Part shown: in pieces, positions 1-7,113 of the stretch | Position numbering within the stretch: the first letter of the stretch is position 1 | Layout of the letters: each line of letters starts with the position of its first letter | Made by a program: the position numbers and the translations under genes | Notes under the pieces: generated by a model | Databases searched by the model: none | Seen by the model: the letters and a program-made list of their open reading frames with translations, nothing else | What the model was told of the DNA's origin: nothing | Origin: CAMEON01 sp045531965 | GTDB lineage: Bacteria > Bacillota > Clostridia > Oscillospirales > CAG-272 | NCBI GenBank assembly: GCA_045531965.1 | Contig: JAZSFA010000135.1 | Location: 1 to 64,000, forward strand | Reading direction: 5' to 3' | Length of the DNA: 64,000 bases

Positions 1-52
1 CAGTGCCGAAAATACTTGGCTGGCGACGGCCCGGGAAGATAGGTCAAAGCCG
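1..52 (+). rRNA. rrf: 5S rRNA, 3' end (partial)
   Basis: The window opens inside what reads as the 3' half of a bacterial 5S rRNA: the segment around 18-45 (cttggctggcgacggcccgg and onward) has the helix IV/V and loop E pattern typical of 5S. It is followed at once by a strong terminator and then tRNA-Asn, the usual order at the end of a Clostridia rRNA operon. The 5' half lies outside the window and the exact 3' end is approximate. Confidence 0.8.
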
Positions 53-60
53 ACACCACT

Positions 61-97
61 ACAGGAAGACAAAATTAAACATTTTGTTTTCCTGTTT
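61..97 (+). terminator. Rho-independent terminator after 5S rRNA
   Basis: A stem of about 15 bp (ACAGGAAGACAAAAT at 61-75 against ATTTTGTTTTCCTGT at 81-95, one G-U pair) with a five-base loop ends in a short T run. It probably closes the rRNA operon. Confidence 0.8.
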
Positions 98-146
98 CAT
101 ATATGAATGACAAGTGAGCAAAACGCGAGCTTGCATTCTCCCATAT

Positions 147-223
147 TCCTCCTTAGCTCAGCTGGTTAGAGCACCTGACTGTTAATCAGGGGGTCGTTGG
201 TTCAAGTCCAACAGGGGGAGCCA
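147..223 (+). tRNA. tRNA-Asn (anticodon GTT)
   Basis: A complete cloverleaf can be drawn: acceptor strand TCCTCCT at 147-153 pairs with AGGGGGA at 213-219, then discriminator G and an encoded CCA at 221-223. The D arm is GCTCAGCTGGTTAGAGC, the anticodon GTT is at 181-183 in a CTGTTAA loop, and the T arm carries GGTTCAAGTCC. A terminator follows 8 bases later. Its 3' third is repeated at 414-451, so this gene probably served as an integration target. Confidence 0.97.
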
Positions 224-230
224 AAACAGA

Positions 231-257
231 AAAGGTCACGCGCCGCGTGGCCTTTTT
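231..257 (+). terminator. Terminator of the tRNA-Asn gene
   Basis: AAAGGTCACGC pairs with GCGTGGCCTTT around a two-base loop, followed by a run of T. It directly follows the encoded CCA. Confidence 0.75.
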
Positions 258-271
258 CGTTTTGATTCTCT

Positions 272-418
272 CTTTTGAATTTGACCGATGATTCCCTATA
301 CTTAGCAGTCAGCAGCCCGAAGGGCGGCTGACCGCAAGGTTTGTCCCTCGGAGCTTGCGAAGAGGGCAAACTTGCGCAACTGACGGAGCAGCGCGGAGTC
401 AGTTGGGTTATTACAGGG
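272..418 (+). repeat. Diverged dispersed repeat, copy a
   Basis: This segment begins cttttgaatttgaccgatg, passes through cagtcagcagcccgaaggg and ends ttattacaggg just where the tRNA remnant starts. The same landmarks occur in the same order at 3114-3270 (cttttgagtttgaccaatg, agtcaacagcccgatgggg, ttaatacaggg), with the middle parts diverged. No coding sequence is evident. It could be a small non-autonomous element or the arm of an old integration. Confidence 0.6.
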
Positions 419-451
419 AGTCGTTGGTTCAAGTCCAACAGGGGGGAGCCA
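414..451 (+). repeat. tRNA-Asn 3'-end remnant (att-like duplication)
   Basis: These 38 bases copy 187-223 of the upstream tRNA-Asn with one substitution and one extra G: the anticodon-stem 3' strand, the variable loop, the whole T arm, the acceptor 3' strand and CCA. There is no 5' half, so no functional tRNA is encoded. A partial 3' tRNA copy downstream of an intact tRNA is the usual scar of site-specific integration. No integrase gene is visible nearby. Confidence 0.85.
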
Positions 452-481
452 TAATGGGGCAACAATTTTGCACCCTAACAC

Positions 482-508
482 AAAAGCCCTTGATTTTCAA
501 GGGCTTTT
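482..508 (+). terminator. Terminator inside repeat copy 1
   Basis: AAAAGCCCTTG pairs perfectly with CAAGGGCTTTT around a five-base attt-type loop, and more T follows after 510. It is the classic intrinsic form and is preserved exactly in copy 2. Confidence 0.85.
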
Positions 509-605
509 CGTGTTTTTAGGGGTAAAAACGCCCCTCCTTCACCATTGCACCTTTTCTTTAACCTTATGGACTCAAACCTGCGACTTAACTATAGGTTGAA
601 TGTCG

Positions 606-634
606 TTGACTTTTTGGTGCTTTTGTGATATAAT
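606..634 (+). promoter_or_regulatory. Promoter of the kinase gene
   Basis: TTGACT at 606-611, a 17-base spacer and TATAAT at 629-634, with TG one base before the -10. It lies 29 bases before the start codon at 664 and forms the 3' end of repeat copy 1. Confidence 0.85.
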
Positions 635-663
635 GAATCATCTGCAATAGGAGGTTCAAAAAT

Positions 664-1710
664 ATGGCTTTGGAAAGAACCGTGTTGAATGACGATATTG
701 CCGCTCGTATATTATATCAACGGTATGGTATGAATTTTGTTTCTATGCAAAAATTGGATCTTGGAAGCGCTAACTGTTTTCGCGTGTATGATGGAAACCA
801 ATATTACTTTATGAAAGAATTTCAAAGCTCGTTTTCGGAGAATACGGTAATTCAAGAAGCAAAGCTTTTAGATTATCTTTCACTTAAAGGAATACCTACA
901 ACGCAGTTTTATAAAACCCTTAACGATGAATACGTAACGAACTATCAAGGTCATATTATTTGCTTGGAGAAATATATCGAGGGACAATCGTATGGATATG
1001 ATAATTTACCGTCTCATTTACTCCCCGAAGTTGGGCAAATGCTTGGAAAACTCCATCAAGCGCTTAAAAATTATTCGTTGCCCGTTGATATGTCGGATAA
1101 GTGGTTGGCTTCTTTTTCTGCTAATAATATGATAGAACAATATGATGCCTTGATAGAAATTGCAGCCAACCAAGCAAATGACACAAACACGAATCGTATT
1201 ATTGATGATTTACAGTATAAAAAACAGTTATCAGTTCGCTGTGAGGAATACAAAAAGTATTATAATGGGGTCACGTATTGTTCAACTCATGGTGATTATC
1301 AAGGCTGTCAGATTATTTTTGAAGAGAATGAAATCAAGGCTATTATTGATTTTTCTTCAGCGTCCTGCTTGCCTGTCACGTGGGAAATTATGCGCTCGTT
1401 TGTACAATCTTATCATGATTGTAGAACAAAGGCAACAATAGATGCCACGGCATTCTGTGAATATGTGCGGGAATATATGAGTTTTTCACCACTCACAAGA
1501 ACGGATATGATTGCCATGCCGTATGTTTATTTGTTTCAGCTCGCCCGAAGCAAATATGGTTATCCACAATATTTGAAATCGGATTCAGAAGATAAAGAGG
1601 GATTGCTTCAATTTGCATTTTGGAGAACAAAAATGTGCCGTGAAGTCGAGGCAAAAGCAGAAACGATTTCTAATGCATTACTAAGACTGCTTGAAGATGA
1701 GGGTAACTGA
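664..1710 (+). CDS. APH-like phosphotransferase family protein
   Basis: A 348-residue protein of the aminoglycoside-phosphotransferase/CotS-like kinase fold. Visible motifs are an N-lobe with YYFMKEFQ (putative ATP-site lysine), the catalytic loop HGDYQGCQ near residues 214-221 and AIIDFSSA as the metal-binding aspartate segment. The last position of the catalytic loop is Gln where the family normally has Asn, so activity is uncertain. The start follows AGGAGG at 650-655. It lies in an AT-rich island, is driven by the promoter in repeat copy 1 and is followed by repeat copy 2. The substrate is unknown, and nothing here shows antibiotic resistance. Confidence 0.75.
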   Translation: MALERTVLNDDIAARILYQRYGMNFVSMQKLDLGSANCFRVYDGNQYYFMKEFQSSFSENTVIQEAKLLDYLSLKGIPTTQFYKTLNDEYVTNYQGHIICLEKYIEGQSYGYDNLPSHLLPEVGQMLGKLHQALKNYSLPVDMSDKWLASFSANNMIEQYDALIEIAANQANDTNTNRIIDDLQYKKQLSVRCEEYKKYYNGVTYCSTHGDYQGCQIIFEENEIKAIIDFSSASCLPVTWEIMRSFVQSYHDCRTKATIDATAFCEYVREYMSFSPLTRTDMIAMPYVYLFQLARSKYGYPQYLKSDSEDKEGLLQFAFWRTKMCREVEAKAETISNALLRLLEDEGN

Positions 1711-1769
1711 TTAAGGTTCGAAATTGTTGTGTAAACTCATAATGGGGAAACAATTTTGCACCCTAACAC

Positions 1770-1796
1770 AAAAGCCCTTGATTTTCAAGGGCTTTT
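1770..1796 (+). terminator. Terminator inside repeat copy 2
   Basis: The same perfect 11-bp stem as at 482-508, here closing transcription of the kinase gene. Confidence 0.85.
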
Positions 1797-1893
1797 CGTG
1801 TTTTTAGGGGTAAAAACACCCCTCCTTCACCATTGCAGCTTTTCTTGAACCTTAGGGTTTTGAACCTGCGATTTAACTATAGGTTGAATGTCG

Positions 1894-1922
1894 TTGACTG
1901 TTTGGCGTTTTTGTGATATAAT
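1894..1922 (+). promoter_or_regulatory. Promoter of the small membrane-protein gene
   Basis: TTGACT at 1894-1899, a 17-base spacer and TATAAT at 1917-1922, with TG one base before the -10. It is the counterpart of the promoter at 606-634. Confidence 0.85.
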
Positions 1923-1947
1923 AAAATAAAGAAAGGCGGTGGGCAAC

Positions 1948-2445
1948 GTGCTGGTAATTAATAAAAACTTAAAAGCGAAGGATATTTGTGGAAAAAAGTA
2001 TCGTTCTCCTGCTTTTAGTCTTTCGGCCATTTTTTCAGTGCCATTTTTGGCTTTAGCTATATTTACTTCCACAAGCGTTCCGCCAAGAGAAGGGCGAGGC
2101 GTAATTATTGGACTTCTTATTATTGCTTGGATGGCATTGCCTGTTGCTTTATTATTGGGCTCTCGAAAAACATCCTACATAATAGGGGCTGATAAGTTAT
2201 ATTTTTTCAATTCGCAGGTTAATTGCCTCGCAAGTGAAAAACGTAAGAAAATGCACAGTGTTAGAACGAACGGTAGTATTAACTATTCTGATATTAAAGA
2301 TTTTCGTTATTTCAGCATTGAGTTTGAAGGTCATCCGCGAAAGCGAATTATCGTCCCTCCGCGTGTTGTAATAATAGGAGATGATTTTGAAGTGGAGATC
2401 TATGCATACAAAAGCTTGATAAACAAGATTAAAGAATTAATCTAA
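1948..2445 (+). CDS. Small membrane protein, unknown function
   Basis: About 165 residues with two hydrophobic segments near residues 25-45 and 52-72, followed by a soluble C-terminal domain rich in beta-type stretches that resembles a bacterial PH-like domain. That resemblance is only a shape-level impression. Two GTG codons could start it, at 1939 and 1948. The AGGCGGTG Shine-Dalgarno-like stretch at 1935-1942 leaves workable spacing only for 1948. AT-rich like its neighbour, it is the second cargo gene of the repeat array. No specific family is recognised. Confidence 0.65.
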   Translation: MLVINKNLKAKDICGKKYRSPAFSLSAIFSVPFLALAIFTSTSVPPREGRGVIIGLLIIAWMALPVALLLGSRKTSYIIGADKLYFFNSQVNCLASEKRKKMHSVRTNGSINYSDIKDFRYFSIEFEGHPRKRIIVPPRVVIIGDDFEVEIYAYKSLINKIKELI

Positions 2446-2533
2446 AGGTTCAAAATTGTTGGGGTAACCCAAAAAGAAGAGTATGGTCTATTGAATGAAC
2501 AAGTCCGTTAAAAACGGACAATTGAAAAAGGAG

Positions 2534-2570
2534 CCTCCTATGGTAGAATATGAACATCTACCATGGGAGG
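2534..2570 (+). promoter_or_regulatory. Hairpin hiding the orfA ribosome site
   Basis: CCTCCTATGGTAGA at 2534-2547 pairs with TCTACCATGGGAGG at 2557-2570 (14 bp, one wobble pair). The GGGAGG in the 3' arm is the ribosome-binding site for the ATG at 2579. Sequestering this site limits transposase made from read-through transcripts, a known strategy of insertion sequences. Confidence 0.75.
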
Positions 2571-2578
2571 AATTTTTT

Positions 2579-2914
2579 ATGCCCAGAGGATATCGACACA
2601 TACAAGATTACGAAAAAGAAATATTGGAATTACGCTCACAAGGAAAAAAAGGACGAGAAATTTGCGAGAAGTTTGGGTTTAGTAAGAAACAATATACCAA
2701 CTTCATCACAAGATATAACCGCTGTCAAGACAAGATGGCCGCAGGAATAGCCATTAGGAAGAAAGGCAGACCTGCAAAGGATAGAGTTGTAACTGAAGAA
2801 GATAAGCTTGCCGATCTGCGCTACAAGCTTGCTCGTAAGGATGCAAAGATCAAGCAATTAGAGATGGAAAACGAACTTATGCGGGATTTTCTCTTGCTCA
2901 CAGAAAGGAAGTGA
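2579..2914 (+). CDS. IS3-family OrfA (helix-turn-helix protein)
   Basis: A 111-residue protein with an N-terminal helix-turn-helix (ILELRSQGKKGREICEKFG then the recognition segment) and a C-terminal leucine-zipper-like coiled coil (KLARKDAKIKQLEMENELM), the standard layout of IS3 OrfA. The start at 2579 is chosen because GGGAGG at 2565-2570 is correctly spaced. An upstream in-frame ATG at 2495 lies next to the inverted repeat and lacks a ribosome site. Its stop overlaps a GTG that begins orfB. Without OrfB it can at most bind the element ends. Confidence 0.85.
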   Translation: MPRGYRHIQDYEKEILELRSQGKKGREICEKFGFSKKQYTNFITRYNRCQDKMAAGIAIRKKGRPAKDRVVTEEDKLADLRYKLARKDAKIKQLEMENELMRDFLLLTERK

Positions 2915-3022
2915 GAACAAGCGTAAAATATAGGTGGATACATCCACTTCTACACCAATGAACGTATCCAGCTCAAAACAAAACTGACACCACTTGAAAA
3001 GCGATGTCAGTTCGTTGCTTAA
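2911..3022 (+). pseudogene. IS3-family orfB remnant
   Basis: GTG at 2911 overlaps the orfA stop and begins the typical OrfB N-terminus VRTSVKY. After a deletion junction near 2930 the sequence continues, in another frame, with the typical OrfB C-terminus (YIHFYTNERIQLKTKLTPLEK) ending at TAA 3020-3022. Roughly the whole integrase core is gone. Confidence 0.8.
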
Positions 3023-3113
3023 TTTTTTATATTTTCTACCTTAGAACTCTTTTTTGTGCTGTCCGTACAATTTGGGGCAGTTCATATGACCATACTCTTC
3101 TTTTTGCTTTTTT

Positions 3114-3270
3114 CTTTTGAGTTTGACCAATGACTTCGTAGATTCAGAGTCAACAGCCCGATGGGGGGGCAACAAGCGTTCCGTTCTCCTGCGATACGAT
3201 CAAAAGATCGAAAGGCACCCTTGCCCGACTGTCCCGTAGCGTAGCGAAGGGCAGATGTGTTAATACAGGG
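3114..3270 (+). repeat. Diverged dispersed repeat, copy b
   Basis: Counterpart of 272-418 with the same opening, middle and closing landmarks. Its end at ttaatacagggcg corresponds to the point where copy a runs into the tRNA remnant, but here no convincing tRNA piece follows. The 3023-3472 gap otherwise holds the right end of the IS element and the promoter below, and no gene. Confidence 0.55.
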
Positions 3271-3349
3271 CGTTGTAGTTTTAGGTGGTTCTTGTTTATC
3301 ATGACAGACCCGAGTTTTAGAGTTTGTAAAAAAGAACATAAAAAAGCTA

Positions 3350-3378
3350 TTGTTTTTTGAACCGTTTTGCTGTATAAT
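3350..3378 (+). promoter_or_regulatory. Promoter of the acyltransferase unit
   Basis: TTGTTT at 3350-3355, a 17-base spacer and TATAAT at 3373-3378. It lies about 95 bases before the first start codon and outside the accessory repeats. Confidence 0.65.
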
Positions 3379-3472
3379 GATTATACGAACCCATAGCAAA
3401 CGAGCAATTGTGTGATGACCTGTATTTGTTTCGGCCTTTAGACAAACTTATAATACAAGGAAACGACTACAT

Positions 3473-4771
3473 ATGAAAAAAGACTTAAAAACGCGATTGA
3501 GAAACAGAAAAGTTGAAAAACCCAATCCAATTCTTATGACGATAGGTATGTGGGTGTTGGGAATGATCAATAAAAGATATGGAGTGGAATTCAGTTACGA
3601 CTATGATCCTAAGGTCATTAGAAATCAGCCGATCGTGTTGCTCTCCTCCCACGCATCAAGGCTTGAGTTCATTTATACGATCTATGGTTTAAAACGCAAG
3701 GACATCAACGTCATATGCGGTTTTCAAAACATACTGAAAAAGGGTGTCTATCATTTGATGATCAAGCTTGGTGTCATATCTAAATATTTATATCAACCTG
3801 ATTTCTCGTGTGTAAAAAACATGAAGAGAGTTCTTAATCGGAATGGGGCACTTGGATTGTTTCCTGAAGGTATTCAGTCGACCAGCGGAAGTACACATCC
3901 AATCAATCCTGCAACGGCACAGTTTATCAAGAGCAGTAGAGCCTATATTGTTGTGTGTACATCAAAAGGAGCATATTTGGCGACCAATCGGTATTCGACG
4001 GATCGAAAAAAAGGGTATATAGGCATATCCTACAGCTTGCTTTTTACACCTGAAATGCTGGAAACATTGACAGAGGAGCAAATTTATCGTTTAATTTTAC
4101 AAAGAATCAGCTATAACGACTTTGCTTTTAACAGGGAGGCGCGGCATAAGTATATAGGAAAAAAGCCGAACGCTTTCGGCATTGACAAAATACTCTATAA
4201 GTGCCCGGATTGCAAGAAGGAGCATATGCTACGGGTCGAAGACGATGCTGTGGTGTGTGGGGGATGTGGCTTTCGGGTGAGAATAAACGAATATTACGAC
4301 CTTGTCGGCGTTAGCGGTAAAGGCTGTCCTGTTGACATTGATGCCTGGTATAAATGGCAACGTAGTTGCGTAGCAAGCCAAGTTGCGGCGGAGGATTTTG
4401 AGATGGCTTTACAGGGTAGTTTGTGTACGATCAAATATGATAAATTGAGAAAATCCCCCAAGAACAGAAGAACATTGTCGGTTGGAACGGCGCGCCTTAC
4501 CAATCGAGGACTGTCCTTTTCCGGCGTTCTTGACGGAGAAAACATTGATTTCGACTTTAGTGCCAAATCATTATACTCATTGACGTTTTCTACGGAAGGT
4601 TTTTTGGAATTTTACTATAAAGACGATTATTTTATGATCGTCCCCGATGATAAGGAGCGCTGCCTGATTCAATGGACTCTTGCGGCGGAGGAGATACATA
4701 ATCTTTACGACAAACGGTGGAAGTCTGCTTGTGCGGACGTCTACAGCAGGGAAGAAGGAAACAATGAATAA
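3473..4771 (+). CDS. PlsC-like acyltransferase with zinc ribbon
   Basis: A 432-residue protein with a glycerolphosphate-acyltransferase-type domain: motif I SSHASRLE (His then four residues then Glu, where Asp is normal), FPEGIQS as the substrate-phosphate motif, and a hydrophobic stretch near the N-terminus suggesting membrane association. A four-cysteine zinc ribbon follows (CPDC...CGGC, near residues 244-264), then a beta-rich C-terminal domain. AAGGAAA precedes the ATG. Its end overlaps the next gene by 8 bases, so the two are coupled. It probably acylates a lipid precursor; the exact acceptor is unknown. Confidence 0.75.
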   Translation: MKKDLKTRLRNRKVEKPNPILMTIGMWVLGMINKRYGVEFSYDYDPKVIRNQPIVLLSSHASRLEFIYTIYGLKRKDINVICGFQNILKKGVYHLMIKLGVISKYLYQPDFSCVKNMKRVLNRNGALGLFPEGIQSTSGSTHPINPATAQFIKSSRAYIVVCTSKGAYLATNRYSTDRKKGYIGISYSLLFTPEMLETLTEEQIYRLILQRISYNDFAFNREARHKYIGKKPNAFGIDKILYKCPDCKKEHMLRVEDDAVVCGGCGFRVRINEYYDLVGVSGKGCPVDIDAWYKWQRSCVASQVAAEDFEMALQGSLCTIKYDKLRKSPKNRRTLSVGTARLTNRGLSFSGVLDGENIDFDFSAKSLYSLTFSTEGFLEFYYKDDYFMIVPDDKERCLIQWTLAAEEIHNLYDKRWKSACADVYSREEGNNE

Positions 4772-6245
4772 ATCAACAGAATTAAACGTAAAAGTAAAAT
4801 TTGGACTTAAGAGCTTTATCACCGTTGTAGCGATCCTGTTGGCGGTACTCATCACGGTGGGCGTTCTTACTTTTGTCATACCCGCGGGGCGATACACGAT
4901 TTATACCACGGATGAATCTAAAGCGGATCAACCGTTTTATCAATATACAGATGACGAATCTCTGAACAAGCAAATTGTGATCGATTCTTACCGAGAACTG
5001 AACGATGATGAAAACACCTCACGCTTGTCGGTGCTTCGGTGGTTTTCTTCCCCGGTTGAAGCCTTGCTTTTCGGGAGCAATAGCACCAATATGTTGATGA
5101 TCATCGCGCTTTTGCTGGTGCTTGGCGGTACGTTTAAGGTGCTTGAGGAAAGCGGGGGACTTGTTTCGCTCGTAAGGGTGATCATGGTCAAGCTTCATTC
5201 AAAGCGCTTTGTTGCCATTTGGATCATTACCGCTGTGATTATGGTTTTATCGGCTGTGTTCGGACTTCAGGAACAGCTGCTCATTCTTTATCCTGTTTTT
5301 GCCATGCTTTGCACGGCGCTGAATTGGTCGCGCTTTACGGCAATTTCCCTTGTTTTGATTTCGTCGGGTGTAGGATTTACGACGGCTATTACGAATCCCT
5401 TGACGATAGGAACTGCCTCGATTGCGGCGGGGGTTAGCGTTACTGATGGTATGTGGTATAGATGTATCGTCTTTGGCGTCATGTACGTGGTGACTTCGCT
5501 GTTTTTGATGTATCTGGCAAAGCACGATGAAAAACAGGCAACCGAAAAATTTGATTTTAAGGGCTTTGCCATGGTAACCGAAGAGGAGCGCGCCGAAGAC
5601 ATCCGCAAGGCAAGAATGATTATTGTGCTGTTCTCGCTCGCGCTGATTTCGGTGATCGTGGCTACCTCAATCGATGCGCTCAGATCGCTGGCTATGGTGT
5701 TTATGGCGGTTGCGTTTATTGTGGGCACGGTGATTATCGGCAGAATCCTGCTTGGCTCCTATAAACGCCTGGGTAAATGCTTTGTCAATGGTGTAAAGGA
5801 CGTTCTGCCCTCCATTGTTATCATTATGATCGCCTTTGGCATTACCTACATAGCGCAACAGGGCAATATATTACATACGATTTTCTATTATTTCTACAAT
5901 TCCGTCACGAATATTTCTCCCTACGTTGCGGTTATTGTTCTCTACGTATTTGTGCTGATCGTTGAATTCTTTATTCCAAGCGCATCCGCCAAGGCTGTTC
6001 TGATCATTCCGATGCTGACCCTTGCTCCCATCGAAGGTATCAGCAAAACGGTGATCATTTTGACTTATTTGTTTGCTGACGGATATACGAACGTTTTGTA
6101 TCCGACTTGCGGTACGCTGCTCGTTGGCTTGGGGCTTGCCAACATAAGCTTTGCGGAATGGTTCAAGAAAACCATTTTATTCCAGTTGCTTTTGTTCGCT
6201 TTGTCTCTTGGCTTCCTGATGCTTGCCGTTTTTATCAAACTATAA
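4764..6245 (+). CDS. YfcC/DcuC-family membrane carrier
   Basis: A 493-residue integral membrane protein with about a dozen hydrophobic segments. The N-terminus (LAVLITVGVLTFVIPAGRY), an LTIGTASIAAG-type signature and a PSASAKAVLIIPML segment are typical of the YfcC family, relatives of DcuC and the arginine/ornithine antiporters. The ATG at 4764 is chosen because GAAGGAA lies just upstream; earlier in-frame codons lie inside the acyltransferase gene. Likely substrates are amino acids or dicarboxylates, which the sequence does not settle. Confidence 0.85.
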   Translation: MNKSTELNVKVKFGLKSFITVVAILLAVLITVGVLTFVIPAGRYTIYTTDESKADQPFYQYTDDESLNKQIVIDSYRELNDDENTSRLSVLRWFSSPVEALLFGSNSTNMLMIIALLLVLGGTFKVLEESGGLVSLVRVIMVKLHSKRFVAIWIITAVIMVLSAVFGLQEQLLILYPVFAMLCTALNWSRFTAISLVLISSGVGFTTAITNPLTIGTASIAAGVSVTDGMWYRCIVFGVMYVVTSLFLMYLAKHDEKQATEKFDFKGFAMVTEEERAEDIRKARMIIVLFSLALISVIVATSIDALRSLAMVFMAVAFIVGTVIIGRILLGSYKRLGKCFVNGVKDVLPSIVIIMIAFGITYIAQQGNILHTIFYYFYNSVTNISPYVAVIVLYVFVLIVEFFIPSASAKAVLIIPMLTLAPIEGISKTVIILTYLFADGYTNVLYPTCGTLLVGLGLANISFAEWFKKTILFQLLLFALSLGFLMLAVFIKL

Positions 6246-6272
6246 CGATTGGTTGCTTGGGGTGTGGGTGTA

Positions 6273-6899
6273 ATGATGAGTGAGATGTACAACATGAAAT
6301 TTGACACAATCCACGCTATCCTCCTGCAGGATGGGCGAAAAACTGAATACGGCGTGATCGAGGGAGATCGCCACATTGTCGTGATTAAATCGGGCGCGGG
6401 CGGATCTTGTTTCGGTTATCAGGATAAGTATCTGAGAATGGCAAACAGGCTTCACGAAACCCATGGATGTACGGTCATTTGTCTCCCAAACAATGATGGC
6501 ACGTCCTTTGAAAACACGGACGTTGGCTTGATACAAAACGTAATTTCACAAAAAGGCGAAGACGTCGAGTTGTATTACGTAGGCAACTCCAACGGAGCTA
6601 CGCAAGGTTTATTGTGTGCTACGGCTCATTTTGACTTTCGACGGATGGTGCTGATCAATATGCCTTTAATGCTGAATTTCCATCAAACCATAGACGCGCT
6701 TTCCCGGGTGAATGCCGAAATACGGTTTGTCTATGGGGAAAAAGACCCCTCATATAACTATGTGCCCTTTTTGCGTCACGTGAGTCAGAAGGAGAACTGT
6801 CTTTCCCGGGTAGACATTGAAATTGTTCCTCAGGCGAATCATAATTTTGTCGGAATGATCGACACGTTTATCGAACAAGGGCTATGTGTGCTGAAATGA
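6273..6899 (+). CDS. Alpha/beta-hydrolase-like protein
   Basis: About 208 residues. A nucleophile elbow GNSNG lies near residue 110 inside ELYYVGNSNGATQG, an acid-type segment FVYGEKDPS follows, and a late His (QANHNF) completes a plausible Ser-Asp-His triad. There is no signal peptide, so it is probably cytoplasmic. It starts 27 bases after the carrier gene at an ATG pair (6273, 6276) behind a G-rich stretch; a TTG at 6249 is less likely. The substrate is unknown. A terminator follows at 7011. Confidence 0.7.
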   Translation: MMSEMYNMKFDTIHAILLQDGRKTEYGVIEGDRHIVVIKSGAGGSCFGYQDKYLRMANRLHETHGCTVICLPNNDGTSFENTDVGLIQNVISQKGEDVELYYVGNSNGATQGLLCATAHFDFRRMVLINMPLMLNFHQTIDALSRVNAEIRFVYGEKDPSYNYVPFLRHVSQKENCLSRVDIEIVPQANHNFVGMIDTFIEQGLCVLK

Positions 6900-7010
6900 C
6901 AAGGTGACAATTTGGAAAATTCGCGAGAATGCCGGCTGAGCGCATGCTCCCCGGGTGTTGATGATTCTGCGGAGCGTGAACTCGTTGTACAAAGCATGAT
7001 GAATACTTGA

Positions 7011-7040
7011 TCCCGACAGAAATTTCTGTCGGGATTTTTT
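7011..7040 (+). terminator. Terminator after the hydrolase
   Basis: TCCCGACAGA pairs with TCTGTCGGGA around a short AT loop and is followed by six T. It closes the 3473-6899 unit. Confidence 0.9.
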
Positions 7041-7049
7041 CTGTTCCTC

Positions 7050-7078
7050 TTGAAAACTGCGCTGTCATTTGCTATAAT
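7050..7078 (+). promoter_or_regulatory. Promoter of the glycosylase-PHP-HD-fucosidase unit
   Basis: TTGAAA at 7050-7055, a 17-base spacer and TATAAT at 7073-7078. Transcription from here would begin close to 7085, downstream of the ATG at 7084, which supports the later GTG as the true start. Confidence 0.8.
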
Positions 7079-7113
7079 ATATCATGAGAAAATATGCCGA
7101 AAGGAGCGTGCCT

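Larger units (their letters stand above)
451..634 (+). repeat. 184-bp terminator-promoter direct repeat, copy 1
   Basis: Positions 451-634 and 1739-1922 align over their whole equal length with only scattered substitutions. Each copy carries, in order, ataatgggg, a terminator, a small aggggtaaaaacgcccct hairpin, an AACCT/AGGTT hairpin and a complete promoter. Each is followed within about 30 bases by a start codon. The unit therefore ends transcription of what lies upstream and starts that of the gene downstream, which makes the adjoining genes behave as self-contained cassettes. Confidence 0.9.
1739..1922 (+). repeat. 184-bp terminator-promoter direct repeat, copy 2
   Basis: Second full-length copy of the unit at 451-634, starting 29 bases after the kinase stop codon. 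Just before it, ggttcgaaattgttg forms an inverted match (AAATTGTT against AACAATTT) with the first bases of the repeat. The same ggttcaaaattgttg string follows the next gene at about 2448-2462, so each cargo gene ends in a similar junction. Confidence 0.9.
2471..3105 (+). mobile_element. Internally deleted IS3-type element
   Basis: Perfect 18-bp terminal inverted repeats, AAAAAGAAGAGTATGGTC at 2471-2488 and its complement at 3088-3105, bound a 635-bp element. It keeps an intact IS3-type orfA. It also has the first codons of orfB (VRTSVKY, overlapping the orfA stop) fused to the last codons of orfB (HFYTNERIQLKTKL). The catalytic DDE core is missing, so it could move only if a full relative supplies transposase. 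The flanking target duplication is not clear. Confidence 0.85.

Noticed and set aside
1710..1760. Integron attC site at the cassette junctions
   Set aside because: The AAATTGTT/AACAATTT pairing was suggestive, but no GTTRRRY core with a matching inverse core is present and there is no integrase.
6868..7068. Small minus-strand open frame after the hydrolase gene
   Set aside because: It crosses a clear terminator and promoter and has no ribosome site.
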